Assembly: GCA_023484085.1 (NCBI GenBank)
Contig: JAMDAS010000026.1
Location: 1-38,809 of the forward strand
DNA: 38,809 nt
DNA from: Candidatus Omnitrophota bacterium
Lineage (GTDB): Bacteria; Ratteibacteria; UBA8468; B48-G9; DTJG01
Direction: 5' to 3'
The notes under the pieces were generated by a model. It searched no databases. It was not told the origin of the DNA and saw only the letters and a program-made list of their open reading frames with translations. Within the stretch, counting starts at the first letter, position 1. Every line of letters starts with the position of its first letter. The position numbers were made by a program, and so were the translations under genes. Shown here piece by piece: positions 1 to 8,061 of the stretch.

Positions 1-222
1 GTTCTCTTTGGAGCTTTTGGAAAGGTTGACCCTGACAGACTTCCTGATGCAATTGTCTGTTATGGAGATTCTACAATAACTCTTCCACTGATTACGCACT
101 ATGCACTTGCAAAAAAGGATAAAAAACCGTTAAAAAAGCTTTACTTCAAAAGAAAAGAATTATTTGAAAAGATGAAAAAAGAATATTTTGCTCATAATAA
201 AACAAGGCTGAAAATTACTTAA
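1..222 (+). CDS. Deoxyhypusine synthase-like protein, C-terminal fragment
   Basis: Frame 1 is open from the window edge to a TAA at 220-222, giving 73 residues with no start, so the gene begins outside the window. The stretch around CYGDSTITLPLITHYAL resembles the C-terminal gDAT(i/v)xxPLL motif of the deoxyhypusine synthase family, in which this segment helps form the NAD/spermidine site. Bacterial members are often deoxyhypusine-synthase-like enzymes acting in polyamine metabolism (homospermidine-type reactions), because bacteria lack eIF5A; that is family knowledge, not visible here. The tail is very lysine-rich. It converges with and overlaps the end of pntB by 8 bases (215-222). The assignment rests on one motif, so another nucleotide-binding enzyme cannot be excluded. 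Confidence 0.6.
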   Translation, partial: VLFGAFGKVDPDRLPDAIVCYGDSTITLPLITHYALAKKDKKPLKKLYFKRKELFEKMKKEYFAHNKTRLKIT

Positions 223-1636
223 TTTTCTTGACCTCATTTACCAATTTGGATACAGAATCTTTTGCATCACCAAAAAGCATCCTGGTGTTTGGCTTATAAA
301 AAAGCTCATTCTCAATTCCTGCAAAACCAGGGTTCATACTCCGTTTTAAAACAATGGTCTGTTTGGCCTGTTCAACATCTAAAATCGGCATACCGTAAAT
401 AGGGCTGCCAGGACTATTACGGGCAGCAGGATTTACCACGTCATTTGCTCCTATGACAAGAACGACGTCTGCCCGCTTAAATTCAGGATTAATCTGGTCC
501 ATCTCATAAAGACGGTCATAAGGCACGTTGGCTTCAGCAAGAAGAACGTTCATATGCCCCGGCATACGTCCTGCAACCGGGTGAATTGCATATTTTACGT
601 CAACCCCTCTTTTTTCCAGTTCAATCTCCAATTCCCTGACTTGGTGCTGTGCCTGGGCAACTGCCAGTCCATAACCGGGAACGATTATGACAAGCTGGGC
701 ATAGGCAAGCATAACAGCCACGTCATCTGCCGTAATTGGTTTAACATTTTGGTCTTTTATGGAAGCAGAAGGAGAAGTCTTAGTGGCAACCTTTCCAAAA
801 GCTCCAAAGAGAACATTTGTAATGGAGCGATTCATCGCCTTACACATCAAAATGGTAAGCAACGTACCTGAAGAACCGACAAGAGTTCCGCCTATAATCA
901 TGGCAACGTTATTTATGGTGAATCCATCAGCAGCTACGGCAATACCGGTAAAAGAGTTAAGAAATGAAATAATTACAGGCATATCTGCACCGCCAATAGG
1001 TAATACCATCAGTACTCCAAAGAGCAATGATATTATAAAAAACCAGCCAAAAATTACGGGATTATGGGCAATACCTGCTAAGTATATACCCAATAAAACA
1101 ATACCAAACAAAATAATTCCATTAACAATCTTCTGAAGGGGATACGTTATCGGCCGCTCTATTAATCCCTGTAATTTACCAAAGGCGATTAAACTCCCTG
1201 TAAAAGAAATGGAACCAATAAAAGAGGCAAAAAGCATCGTGATTGCAAAGGAAGACGAAATAGTTCCCGGATGGTGCGCATGGGTAAGAAATTCCATTGT
1301 TGCAACTAATGCTGCTGCACCACCGCCAACTCCATTAAACAGAGCCACCATTTGAGGAATCGCAGTCATTTTAACCAAATACGCTCCTAATGCTCCGATA
1401 ATCAACCCTATTAATATACCTGCAATAATTAAAATATAGTTAAGCAGGTGGTGATGAAATGCGGATTTACCGGTTACCCCGGACAATAATGGAATGGTAG
1501 AGACAATTGCAATAAACATCCCTGCTGCTGATATTAGATTCCCTGAACGGGCTGTTTCCGGGGAACTCAACCGTTTCATACCCAAAATAAATAAAACTGC
1601 GGAAACCAGATAGAGCAAGCCAATTGTCAAATTCAT
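215..1636 (-). CDS. pntB: NAD(P) transhydrogenase subunit beta
   Basis: This 473-aa protein is full length for PntB. The first ~260 residues form a run of hydrophobic membrane helices that build the proton channel, with glycine-rich segments such as GALGAYLVKMTAIPQM and NGVGGGAAALVA. The C-terminal ~180 residues are the NADP(H)-binding domain III: GYGLAVAQAQ near residue 320, GRMPGHMNVLLAEA, and GANDVVNPAA near residue 400, ending in FGDAK. With PntAA and PntAB it couples hydride transfer between NADH and NADP+ to proton movement across the cytoplasmic membrane, supplying NADPH. Its ATG overlaps the pntAB stop by 4 bases (1633-1636), so translation is probably coupled. The 3' end overlaps the convergent upstream-strand gene by 8 bases, leaving no room for a separate terminator. 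Confidence 0.95.
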   Translation of the reverse strand: MNLTIGLLYLVSAVLFILGMKRLSSPETARSGNLISAAGMFIAIVSTIPLLSGVTGKSAFHHHLLNYILIIAGILIGLIIGALGAYLVKMTAIPQMVALFNGVGGGAAALVATMEFLTHAHHPGTISSSFAITMLFASFIGSISFTGSLIAFGKLQGLIERPITYPLQKIVNGIILFGIVLLGIYLAGIAHNPVIFGWFFIISLLFGVLMVLPIGGADMPVIISFLNSFTGIAVAADGFTINNVAMIIGGTLVGSSGTLLTILMCKAMNRSITNVLFGAFGKVATKTSPSASIKDQNVKPITADDVAVMLAYAQLVIIVPGYGLAVAQAQHQVRELEIELEKRGVDVKYAIHPVAGRMPGHMNVLLAEANVPYDRLYEMDQINPEFKRADVVLVIGANDVVNPAARNSPGSPIYGMPILDVEQAKQTIVLKRSMNPGFAGIENELFYKPNTRMLFGDAKDSVSKLVNEVKKIK

Positions 1637-1926
1637 TTTTTCTTCCTTTTAAACATTTCCAGCATACGATTGGTGACCATGAATCCTCCAAAAACATTGA
1701 TTGAACCAAAAACAACTGCAATAAAACCAAAAATAAAAGCCAAAAGACTAGATGCAGAAGCAAGTACGAGAATACCGCCAATAAGAATAATTCCATGAAT
1801 GGCATTTGTTCCTGACATAAGAGGCGTATGAAGAATTACAGGAACCTTGGATATAACCTCAAATCCTACAAAAATTGCCATAATAAATATATAAAAAAGA
1901 AAAAGACCAACTGTAGAGCCTGTCAT
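1633..1926 (-). CDS. pntAB: NAD(P) transhydrogenase subunit alpha 2 (membrane part)
   Basis: This 97-aa protein has three hydrophobic segments (about residues 5-25, 40-62 and 65-85) and the conserved block FEVISKVPVILHTPLMSGTNAIHGIILIG, which marks the membrane domain that E. coli carries at the C-terminus of PntA. Here it is a separate subunit, as in the three-gene Rhodospirillum-type enzyme. The start is supported by a strong Shine-Dalgarno (AGGGAGG, about 6 bases upstream of ATG 1926). It is followed by pntB with a 4-base overlap. The gap to pntAA upstream is unusually large (189 bases) because a copy of the dispersed hairpin repeat sits there. Confidence 0.93.
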   Translation of the reverse strand: MTGSTVGLFLFYIFIMAIFVGFEVISKVPVILHTPLMSGTNAIHGIILIGGILVLASASSLLAFIFGFIAVVFGSINVFGGFMVTNRMLEMFKRKKK

Positions 1927-1957
1927 ATAATTATCCTCCCTGGTACATTTTATTTTA

Positions 1958-2114
1958 GTAAATATTTAGTAAACCCCGTCTCAGTGATTGAAATGAAAAT
2001 GTTCAGAGATAAGTTATGGATTGCTCTTTATATCTTTATAAAGATAAATGCTTCAAATAAAGATTTCAAGACAATCCAAACTTATTTCAAGCACCGTTCT
2101 ACTTGAGTATTTAC
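1958..2114. repeat. Dispersed hairpin repeat, copy A (inside pnt operon)
   Basis: The element starts with GTAAATATT and ends with GAGTATTTAC, so its ends are short inverted repeats (GTAAATA / TATTTAC). Inside, the arm with GGATTGCTCTTTATATCTTT pairs imperfectly with the arm AAAGATTTCAAGACAATCC, and the centre ATCTTTATAAAGAT is itself a palindrome, so the whole can fold as one long hairpin. It fills the pntAA-pntAB gap and its right end lies one base from the pntAA stop codon. Closely related to copies B, C and D. Confidence 0.85.
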
Positions 2115-2115
2115 T

Positions 2116-3237
2116 TTATTTTTTAAGTATCTCCCCCTGGTGTGTAATACAGGTCTGTTTAATAATCGGGTCATTAAAATCCATGTTCAGTCTGCCTTCT
2201 TGGACAATAAGATTAAAAAAACTGAAAATATTGCGTGAATACATTTGACTGGCATGGCAGCTCATCATGCTGGGTATATTAACCGGACCAAGTATTGTAA
2301 CATTATTATGGAGTACCGATTTGTCTGCCTGCGTCAGTTCACAATTTCCACCCTGTTCCGCGGCAATATCAACAATAACAGAACCGGGTTTCATTGTTTC
2401 CACCATTTCCCTGGTAATAAGAATAGGTGCCCGTTTACCGGGTATCAGGGCAGTGGAAATAGCAATATCTGCATCTTTTATATATTGTGCAATGAGTTCC
2501 TTTTCCCTGACCTGGTGTTCCTGGCTTACCTCTTTTGCATAGCCTGTGGCAGAGGCGGCTTCTTCTATAGCCAAACCAACAAATTTTGCCCCTAAGCTTT
2601 CCACCTCCTGTTTTACTGCCGGCCGGACATCAAATGCCTGAACAATGGCACCTAACCGCCGGGCAGTAGCAATAGCCTGCAACCCGGCAACGCCTGCCCC
2701 CAATATAAAAACTTTAGCAGGAATAATCGTTCCTGCTGCAGTCATCATCATTGGAAAAAACCTTTTAAGTTCATTCGCAGCCAATAAAACTGATTTATAT
2801 CCTGATATACTGCTCTGGGATGAAAGAATGTCCATTGATTGGGCACGGCTTATACGCGGGATAAAATTCAGACTGAAACCGGTAATTTTATTTTTTGTCA
2901 GCATCTGTATAGTTTCAGGATCAGAACCTGGCTGAAGCAGACCAATCAAAACTGCCCCCTGTTTTATCATATCAATCTCATGTTTATTGATGGATTGATT
3001 AAGAACCGGTTTCTGAACCTTAAACACAACATCTGAATCGCTTAACAGTGTTTGCACGTCCGATACTATTTTTGCCCCGGCGTCAGCATAGAATTTATCC
3101 GGAAAATCGGCGTTTTCACCTGCCTTTGATTCAACAGATACGTTCATCCCTGCCCTGACTAATTTTGCCACTGTTTCAGGAATGATTGCAACACGATGCT
3201 CATTAACTACAATTTCTTTTGGAATAGCTATTTTCAT
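2116..3237 (-). CDS. pntAA: NAD(P) transhydrogenase subunit alpha 1 (NAD-binding)
   Basis: This 373-aa soluble protein belongs to the alanine dehydrogenase/PNT family. It opens with the typical MKIAIPKEIVVNEHRVAIIPE; the Rossmann fold has GAGVAGLQAIATARRLGA at about residues 180-197, followed by QAFDVRPAVKQEVESLGAKF and, in the mobile loop region, CELTQADK. It binds NAD(H) as domain I of the transhydrogenase. The length fits the split-alpha form, because the membrane part is encoded by pntAB. Alanine dehydrogenase is the main alternative, but the following pntAB and pntB settle the role. No strong Shine-Dalgarno is visible before ATG 3237. Repeat copies lie at both ends (A at the stop, B just upstream of the start). 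Confidence 0.95.
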   Translation of the reverse strand: MKIAIPKEIVVNEHRVAIIPETVAKLVRAGMNVSVESKAGENADFPDKFYADAGAKIVSDVQTLLSDSDVVFKVQKPVLNQSINKHEIDMIKQGAVLIGLLQPGSDPETIQMLTKNKITGFSLNFIPRISRAQSMDILSSQSSISGYKSVLLAANELKRFFPMMMTAAGTIIPAKVFILGAGVAGLQAIATARRLGAIVQAFDVRPAVKQEVESLGAKFVGLAIEEAASATGYAKEVSQEHQVREKELIAQYIKDADIAISTALIPGKRAPILITREMVETMKPGSVIVDIAAEQGGNCELTQADKSVLHNNVTILGPVNIPSMMSCHASQMYSRNIFSFFNLIVQEGRLNMDFNDPIIKQTCITHQGEILKK

Positions 3238-3256
3238 AATTTTCTATTCAAACCCC

Positions 3257-3402
3257 GTAAATATTCCAGGTATAATGGACTGAGCTGAAGTAAGAAATAA
3301 GTTCTGGATTGCTCTTTATATCTTTATAAAGATAAATGCTTCAAATAAAGATTTAAAGACAATCCAAACTTACTTCAGACGTCGTTCTACTTGAGTATTT
3401 AC
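3257..3402. repeat. Dispersed hairpin repeat, copy B
   Basis: This 146-base copy starts with GTAAATATT and ends with GAGTATTTAC. It is the clearest hairpin: the arm around 3298-3325 (containing TCTGGATTGCTCTTTAT) pairs with the arm around 3347-3373 (containing TAAAGACAATCCAAACTTA). Its central 80 bases are nearly identical to copy A. It lies 20 bases upstream of the pntAA start codon, so it must sit in or near that operon's promoter, and its right end is directly followed by the tRNA 3'-end duplication. Confidence 0.85.
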
Positions 3403-3403
3403 C

Positions 3404-3450
3404 AAACCCCTTTCTCGCAGTAAGAATTACCAAAAGCGGAAAACGGGATT
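3404..3450. repeat. Direct repeat of tRNA-Gly 3' end and trailer (distal copy)
   Basis: These 47 bases match 3555-3601 at 44 positions. Read on the minus strand they carry the last 15 bases of tRNA-Gly, with base changes, followed by its trailer. The two copies start 151 bases apart. Duplicated tRNA 3' ends of this kind are typical of integrase attachment sites, but no integrase is present in the window. Confidence 0.7.
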
Positions 3451-3554
3451 GTGCTGGAACTATCAAAGATGCACCACTGACGCACACTCTCCGCCTTCTT
3501 TGGAAAACAACTACCTATATGGTAAAAACAGGCGTCGTGGTGAACCCATGGTTC

Positions 3555-3601
3555 AAACCCCTTTCTCGCAGTAAGAATTACTAAGAGCGGGAAACGGGAT
3601 T
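3555..3601. repeat. Direct repeat of tRNA-Gly 3' end and trailer (proximal copy)
   Basis: This is the intact copy: on the minus strand it runs from the T-arm and acceptor 3' strand of tRNA-Gly into the trailer. It matches 3404-3450 with three substitutions, two of which alter the acceptor-stem part in the distal copy. The 104 bases between the copies (3451-3554) contain no recognisable gene. Confidence 0.7.
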
Positions 3602-3657
3602 TGAACCCGCGACTTCGACCTTGGCAAGGTCGCACTCTACCGCTGAGTTATTCCCGC
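3586..3657 (-). tRNA. tRNA-Gly (anticodon GCC)
   Basis: On the minus strand the 7-bp acceptor stem GCGGGAA / TTCCCGC closes a full cloverleaf. The D-arm region is CTCAGCGGTAGAG; the anticodon stem CGACC / GGTCG encloses the loop TTGCCAA with anticodon GCC; the T-arm is GCGGG TTCAAAT CCCGT. The discriminator base is T, as usual for bacterial tRNA-Gly, and CCA is not encoded. A 47-base duplication of its 3' end and trailer lies downstream. Confidence 0.96.
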
Positions 3658-3732
3658 ATATAAAAGAAAAATATTGCATATAATATAAATAAATCTTATA
3701 TCTCTGTCAATAGACTGTGAAAATTATGTTTT

Positions 3733-3882
3733 GTAAATATTCACTAAACAGTGTTAATAATTTACTGAGCTGAAGTAGGAAATAAGTTTTAGATTGCTCT
3801 TCTCATCTTTGTAAAAACATTCTTTCAAACAAAGCCTCAAAGACAATCCAAACTTATTTCAAACACCGTTCACTTAGCATTT
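3733..3882. repeat. Dispersed hairpin repeat, copy C (degenerate)
   Basis: This copy starts with GTAAATATTCACTAAACAGTG and keeps the TGAGCTGAAGTA, AGATTGCTCTT and AAAGACAATCCAAACTTATTTCAAAC blocks of copies A and B. The centre is diverged and the right end has decayed to TTAGCATTTT. It stops one base short of the epimerase stop codon (3884), again abutting a stop codon. Confidence 0.75.
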
Positions 3883-3883
3883 T

Positions 3884-4849
3884 CTATATTTGTATTCTTG
3901 AAATCTGTTTTTTATTTTCAATATACCATTCAACGGTTCTTTTTAATCCTTCATTAAACGAAACTGCCGGTGTCCAACCGAGTAATTTCTTTGCTTTCTC
4001 AATACCTGCCCAGGTTGATTTCATATCTGAAGGATGAAAAGCCTTATATATAATTTCCGCTTTTTTTCCGAGGAGATTTTCTATCGTACGTATAACCTCT
4101 TTTAAATCATGCGGGTCATCACTTCCAAGGTTTATAATTTCAAACCCGAGACTTTTCTTTGCCAAAAATGTTCCTTTGCCTATGTCATCAATATAAGTAA
4201 AATCCCTGCTTTGTGAACCATCACCATAAACAATAATTTTTTTACCCTCGTCAATCTGTTTTATAAATCTGAATATTGACATATCAGGTCTGCCCCAGGG
4301 CCCGTATACGGTAAAATAACGGAGAATTGTTATGTCTATTCCATAAAGATAATTGTATGTATAACAGGTAACCTCAGCTGATTTTTTTGATGCAGCATAT
4401 GGAGATATTGGTTCATTTACAGGTAAAATTTCAGTAAATGGCATCTTCTGGCCTGCATACAGTGATGACGTGGAAGAAAATATAAATTTTTTAGATTTAT
4501 ATTTTTTTGCCAGTTCAAGCAGGTTAAGGGTTGCCATGGTATTTACCTGAAAATATATATAAGGATTCAATATACTTGCTCTTACACCCGCCCGTGCCGC
4601 CAAATTTACGATAATATCCGGTAAAAAATTCCTGACAATCTTTTCAACAGAATTTTTATTGGTAACGTCAACCTTTTTGAACGTAAAGTTTTTTTTGGAG
4701 GTAAGGGTTTTAAGCCGTAAAAGTTTTAGTTGAACGTCATAATAATCATTAAGGTCATCTATTCCAAAAACCTCATACCCCTTATTTAAAAATTCCTCAC
4801 ATGTTTTATGTCCGATAAAACCAGCACAGCCTGTAATTAAAGATTTCAT
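3884..4849 (-). CDS. NAD-dependent nucleotide-sugar epimerase (UDP-glucuronate 4-epimerase-like)
   Basis: This 321-aa short-chain dehydrogenase/reductase of the extended type has the NAD motif TGCAGFIG at residues 6-13, an acidic DDLNDYYD at 31-38, NLAARAGVR near 82-90, the SSTSSLYAG catalytic-site strand, and the catalytic pair Y151-xxx-K155 in SPYAASKKSAE. The block FTVYGPWGRPDMSIF, followed by IYGDGSQSRDFTYIDD-like residues, is typical of UDP-glucuronate 4-epimerases, which make UDP-galacturonate for surface polysaccharides; UDP-glucose/GlcNAc 4-epimerase is the alternative. It is the last gene of a three-gene minus-strand run with the rhomboid protein (19-base gap) and the P-type ATPase. 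Repeat copy C abuts its stop. Confidence 0.88.
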   Translation of the reverse strand: MKSLITGCAGFIGHKTCEEFLNKGYEVFGIDDLNDYYDVQLKLLRLKTLTSKKNFTFKKVDVTNKNSVEKIVRNFLPDIIVNLAARAGVRASILNPYIYFQVNTMATLNLLELAKKYKSKKFIFSSTSSLYAGQKMPFTEILPVNEPISPYAASKKSAEVTCYTYNYLYGIDITILRYFTVYGPWGRPDMSIFRFIKQIDEGKKIIVYGDGSQSRDFTYIDDIGKGTFLAKKSLGFEIINLGSDDPHDLKEVIRTIENLLGKKAEIIYKAFHPSDMKSTWAGIEKAKKLLGWTPAVSFNEGLKRTVEWYIENKKQISRIQI

Positions 4850-4868
4850 TTTATTATTTTATCATATA

Positions 4869-5495
4869 TTAAGATTTTTGGATAAATCCCGAATTATTTT
4901 GTCCTATAATCTGTCTTGCTGAAAAAATAAAAACTGCTGAAATCACTCCCGCCAGGTGGCAGACAAAAACAGGAATACCCACGCGGCCCAGAAGAAGAAA
5001 CTGAAATGGAAATTTCCGGGTAATCATTTCATAAGATACAAGCCATAACATAAATAAGAAAGAAAATATACCGGCCGTCCTGATAATTTTATCCCTCCTG
5101 TTAAAAACCAGTTCAAGAGCGGTAATTACTATAAATCCATACGTAATTCCTGAAAGACCTCTTATACTTGTAATATTTACCGGGTGAAAAAACAGGACAG
5201 CAAGAATATTAGCCATCCAGATAATAAGAAAATATACCATTCTCCAGAGGATATTTTTTTCATCAAGAAAAAAATAAAGCACAAGAAAGGGTATAACGTC
5301 AATAAAAAAGTGAAACACGGTAAGATGTGCAAAAACAAAAGTAAGGATTTGCCACCAATGCCCTGTACCCATGAAATAAAAAGCAAAATAATTGGTATTT
5401 CCACCAATAAAAAGCGGGAAATTGATAATAATCAGTATTAAAAAAAATAAAATAAAATCAAAATGCCCAATAAAAAAATGCTTAATATATTTCAT
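4869..5495 (-). CDS. Rhomboid-family intramembrane serine protease (rhombosortase-like)
   Basis: This 208-aa protein is almost wholly hydrophobic with about six predicted membrane helices. It shows the rhomboid signature: HWWQILTFVFAHLTVFHFFID (H57, H62) in helix 2, the catalytic serine S115 in GLSG, and the catalytic histidine H180 in CHLAG of the last helix. The helix-2 asparagine usual in rhomboids is replaced by D66, and the protein is short, as in the rhombosortase branch that processes C-terminal sorting tags. It sits 8 bases after the P-type ATPase and 19 bases before the epimerase. The substrate is unknown; no tagged target is evident in the window. Confidence 0.78.
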   Translation of the reverse strand: MKYIKHFFIGHFDFILFFLILIIINFPLFIGGNTNYFAFYFMGTGHWWQILTFVFAHLTVFHFFIDVIPFLVLYFFLDEKNILWRMVYFLIIWMANILAVLFFHPVNITSIRGLSGITYGFIVITALELVFNRRDKIIRTAGIFSFLFMLWLVSYEMITRKFPFQFLLLGRVGIPVFVCHLAGVISAVFIFSARQIIGQNNSGFIQKS

Positions 5496-5503
5496 GTTTT
5501 ATC

Positions 5504-8047
5504 CTAAATTATGTTTTTTATTGTTTTTAAAATTTCAAACCATAACAGACTGAAAATCCCGCCAACAATTACAACAACCCAATCATGTAAAGGTAATGCG
5601 GAAAAATAGAAAAATTTTTGTATCTCAGGCATATAAATTGTAAAAATTAATGCAGCCAGCGATATAAAAGATACAAACCAGATTGACTTGTTTTTTGTTT
5701 TTATAATTTTAAATATATTTTGTGACCATGAAAAATTTACAAGGATTAGCAATATATTTGCAAAAACAAGCGTGGAAAATGTAAGAGCCCTTATTTCAGT
5801 ATAACTTTTTTTCATAGCCAGTGCGAATAAAAAAACTCCAAGCACAACTGTCAGGACACTAATTCCCTGTAATAAACTAATAGTTAATGTTTGCCTGTTA
5901 AGTAATGGCTCTTTTAAGTTCCTTGGAGGCTTTTTCATAATATCTTTTTCTTCAGGCGCCGATTCAAAAACAACTCCGCATACAGGGTCAATAATCAACT
6001 CTAAAAATGCAATATGCACAGGGAATAACATAATCGGCAGATTAAAAATAATAGGAAATAGGACCATACCTGCTATTGGAATATGAATCGCTATAGCATA
6101 ATCTATAGCTTTTTTAATATTTCCAAAAACCTTTCTTCCGGAATTAATACCATCTATAATAGAAGAAAAATCATCATTAAGAACTACAAGTACAGCAGAT
6201 TCCCTTGCAACATCTGTTCCCCTTTCGCCCATAGCGATTCCAATGTTGGCTGATTTTAAGGCGGGAGCATCGTTTACTCCATCTCCTGTCATTGCCACTA
6301 CTTCCCCATTTTTTTTTAATGCAGTAACTATTTTCAGCTTTTGTTCGGATGTAATTCGAGCAAACAGGTTAACTGTTTTTATCTTATCTTTTAATCTTTC
6401 AGCATCCATTTTTTCTAATTCTTCGCCTGTAATATATTGGGATGGATTTTTTAGTCCAATTTCATTCGCAACATAAATAGCCGTCTGGGGATAATCCCCG
6501 GTTAACATAATAATCCGTATACCTGCATCGTACGCTTTTTTTATTGATGCTATAACTGTTGGTCTGATGGGGTCGCTGAATCCAATTAAACCTATAAAAT
6601 TAAAATCAAAGTCATGCTGCCCTTCCGGAAGCCCTGTTTTTCTAAAAGACGCTTGAGCCACCCCTAATATTCTCAGTCCATTTTTAGTCATATTCCCTAT
6701 TGATACTTTCAAATTATTTCTTTGTTTATCATTAAAATGACAAAGGTCTGCAATAGATTCAGGTGAACCTTTTGTAGAAATAATATAATTTTTTCTATCA
6801 GGAGATTCCCAAACATTTGATATAGCAAGTAAATTTTTTGAAAGAGGATACTCTTTTATAAATTTCCAGTTTAGATGTATATGTTCTGTTCCTTTAAGAT
6901 AATCTTCTCCTATCTGTTTTATTTCTTTTTCAATAGGGTCAAATGGGTCTTTTTGGCTTGCAAGAATACTATATTCTATAAGTTTATGGGCATCTTCAGA
7001 TAATAAATCAATATTATTCTTGTCAATATTATAAAAAGTGTCATTTGCAAACAATGTTATAAGTTTTGTTGTATTTAAGGTAAGTGTGCCTGTTTTATCC
7101 ACAGCCAAAGTTGTTATATCTCCAAGTGTTTCAAAGGCATATATGTCTCTGGTTAAAACCTGATTTTTTGAAAGTCTCCAGGCTCCCAATGTCAAAAATA
7201 TCACAAGAATAACAGGAATTTCCTCTGGAAGAATTGACATACTCAATGTTAGGCCTGAAAGAATACCGCCAAGCCAGTTATCCTTTATAAAACCATAAAT
7301 TAAAATTATAAATGCGGATAGGATAAGACTGCCAAGAGAAATATTATAAACAATTTTTGATACTTCTTTTTGGAGCGGAGTTTTTTCATGGGTAATATTC
7401 TGAAGCGATTTCCCGATTTTGCCTATTTCTGTATTTGAACCTGTAGCATATACCTTTGCAATTCCTGTCCCTTGCACAATAAGGGACCCGGAATATACAA
7501 AAGGCAGGTCATCTCCACCAGGTTTTGAAAAAATTTTTTCTCCATCCCATTCTGATTTTCTTACAGGAATAGATTCACCTGTTAAAAGTGATTCATCTGC
7601 CAAAATATTTATACATGATAAGACAATAGCATCTGCGGGAATTCTATCTCCGGTTTTGAGAATAATAATATCATTACAAACCACTTCTATTCCCGGTACT
7701 CTTTTTTGCCTGCCATCTCTAACAACTATGGCTCTTGGACTGGCAAGAGTCCGTAAAGATACAAGAGCCTTTTCTGTTTTCCATTCCTGATAAAAGACAA
7801 TATAGATAATTACTAATATAAAGCTCATCAGGACAAGGGCATTATGGGGTTGACCAAGAATAAAGTAAACAATACCAATCCCAAGAATCAATAAAAGCAT
7901 GGGTTCTTTTAAGACACTAAATAAAATCAAAGGTATATTGCGTTTTTTCTGGGATGGTAATTCATTATAGCCATTCTCCTTAATTTTCTGAATGGCTTGT
8001 TTTTCAGAAATCCCTTTAAGATTTTTTATATCAATAGAATTGTCCAT
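5504..8047 (-). CDS. Cation-translocating P-type ATPase
   Basis: This 847-aa integral membrane pump has a cation-ATPase N-terminal domain (KGISEKQAIQKIKENGYNEL), an actuator domain with LTGESIPV around residues 157-164, the phosphorylation motif DKTGTLT with D near 316, and the hinge MTGDGVNDAPALKSANIGIAMG near 588. Helix 4 carries ILPEEIP near 273-277 instead of the PEGLP of classical Ca2+ pumps, so it belongs to a P2-like branch whose ion cannot be read from sequence. It is the first gene of an operon with the rhomboid and epimerase genes and is transcribed divergently from marR. A palindrome covers its likely -10 region (8062-8079). Confidence 0.9.
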   Translation of the reverse strand: MDNSIDIKNLKGISEKQAIQKIKENGYNELPSQKKRNIPLILFSVLKEPMLLLILGIGIVYFILGQPHNALVLMSFILVIIYIVFYQEWKTEKALVSLRTLASPRAIVVRDGRQKRVPGIEVVCNDIIILKTGDRIPADAIVLSCINILADESLLTGESIPVRKSEWDGEKIFSKPGGDDLPFVYSGSLIVQGTGIAKVYATGSNTEIGKIGKSLQNITHEKTPLQKEVSKIVYNISLGSLILSAFIILIYGFIKDNWLGGILSGLTLSMSILPEEIPVILVIFLTLGAWRLSKNQVLTRDIYAFETLGDITTLAVDKTGTLTLNTTKLITLFANDTFYNIDKNNIDLLSEDAHKLIEYSILASQKDPFDPIEKEIKQIGEDYLKGTEHIHLNWKFIKEYPLSKNLLAISNVWESPDRKNYIISTKGSPESIADLCHFNDKQRNNLKVSIGNMTKNGLRILGVAQASFRKTGLPEGQHDFDFNFIGLIGFSDPIRPTVIASIKKAYDAGIRIIMLTGDYPQTAIYVANEIGLKNPSQYITGEELEKMDAERLKDKIKTVNLFARITSEQKLKIVTALKKNGEVVAMTGDGVNDAPALKSANIGIAMGERGTDVARESAVLVVLNDDFSSIIDGINSGRKVFGNIKKAIDYAIAIHIPIAGMVLFPIIFNLPIMLFPVHIAFLELIIDPVCGVVFESAPEEKDIMKKPPRNLKEPLLNRQTLTISLLQGISVLTVVLGVFLFALAMKKSYTEIRALTFSTLVFANILLILVNFSWSQNIFKIIKTKNKSIWFVSFISLAALIFTIYMPEIQKFFYFSALPLHDWVVVIVGGIFSLLWFEILKTIKNII

Positions 8048-8061
8048 ATAATAATTATATA

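Noticed and set aside
1828-2248. Plus-strand open frames across the pntAA-pntAB gap
   Set aside because: They run over the hairpin repeat and the antisense of pnt genes, have no ribosome site and no recognisable sequence.
3399-3635. 78-aa open frame across the tRNA-Gly region (minus strand)
   Set aside because: It reads through the tRNA 3' half and its duplicated trailer; the RGFKSRFP-type start is the familiar translation of a tRNA T-arm, not a protein.
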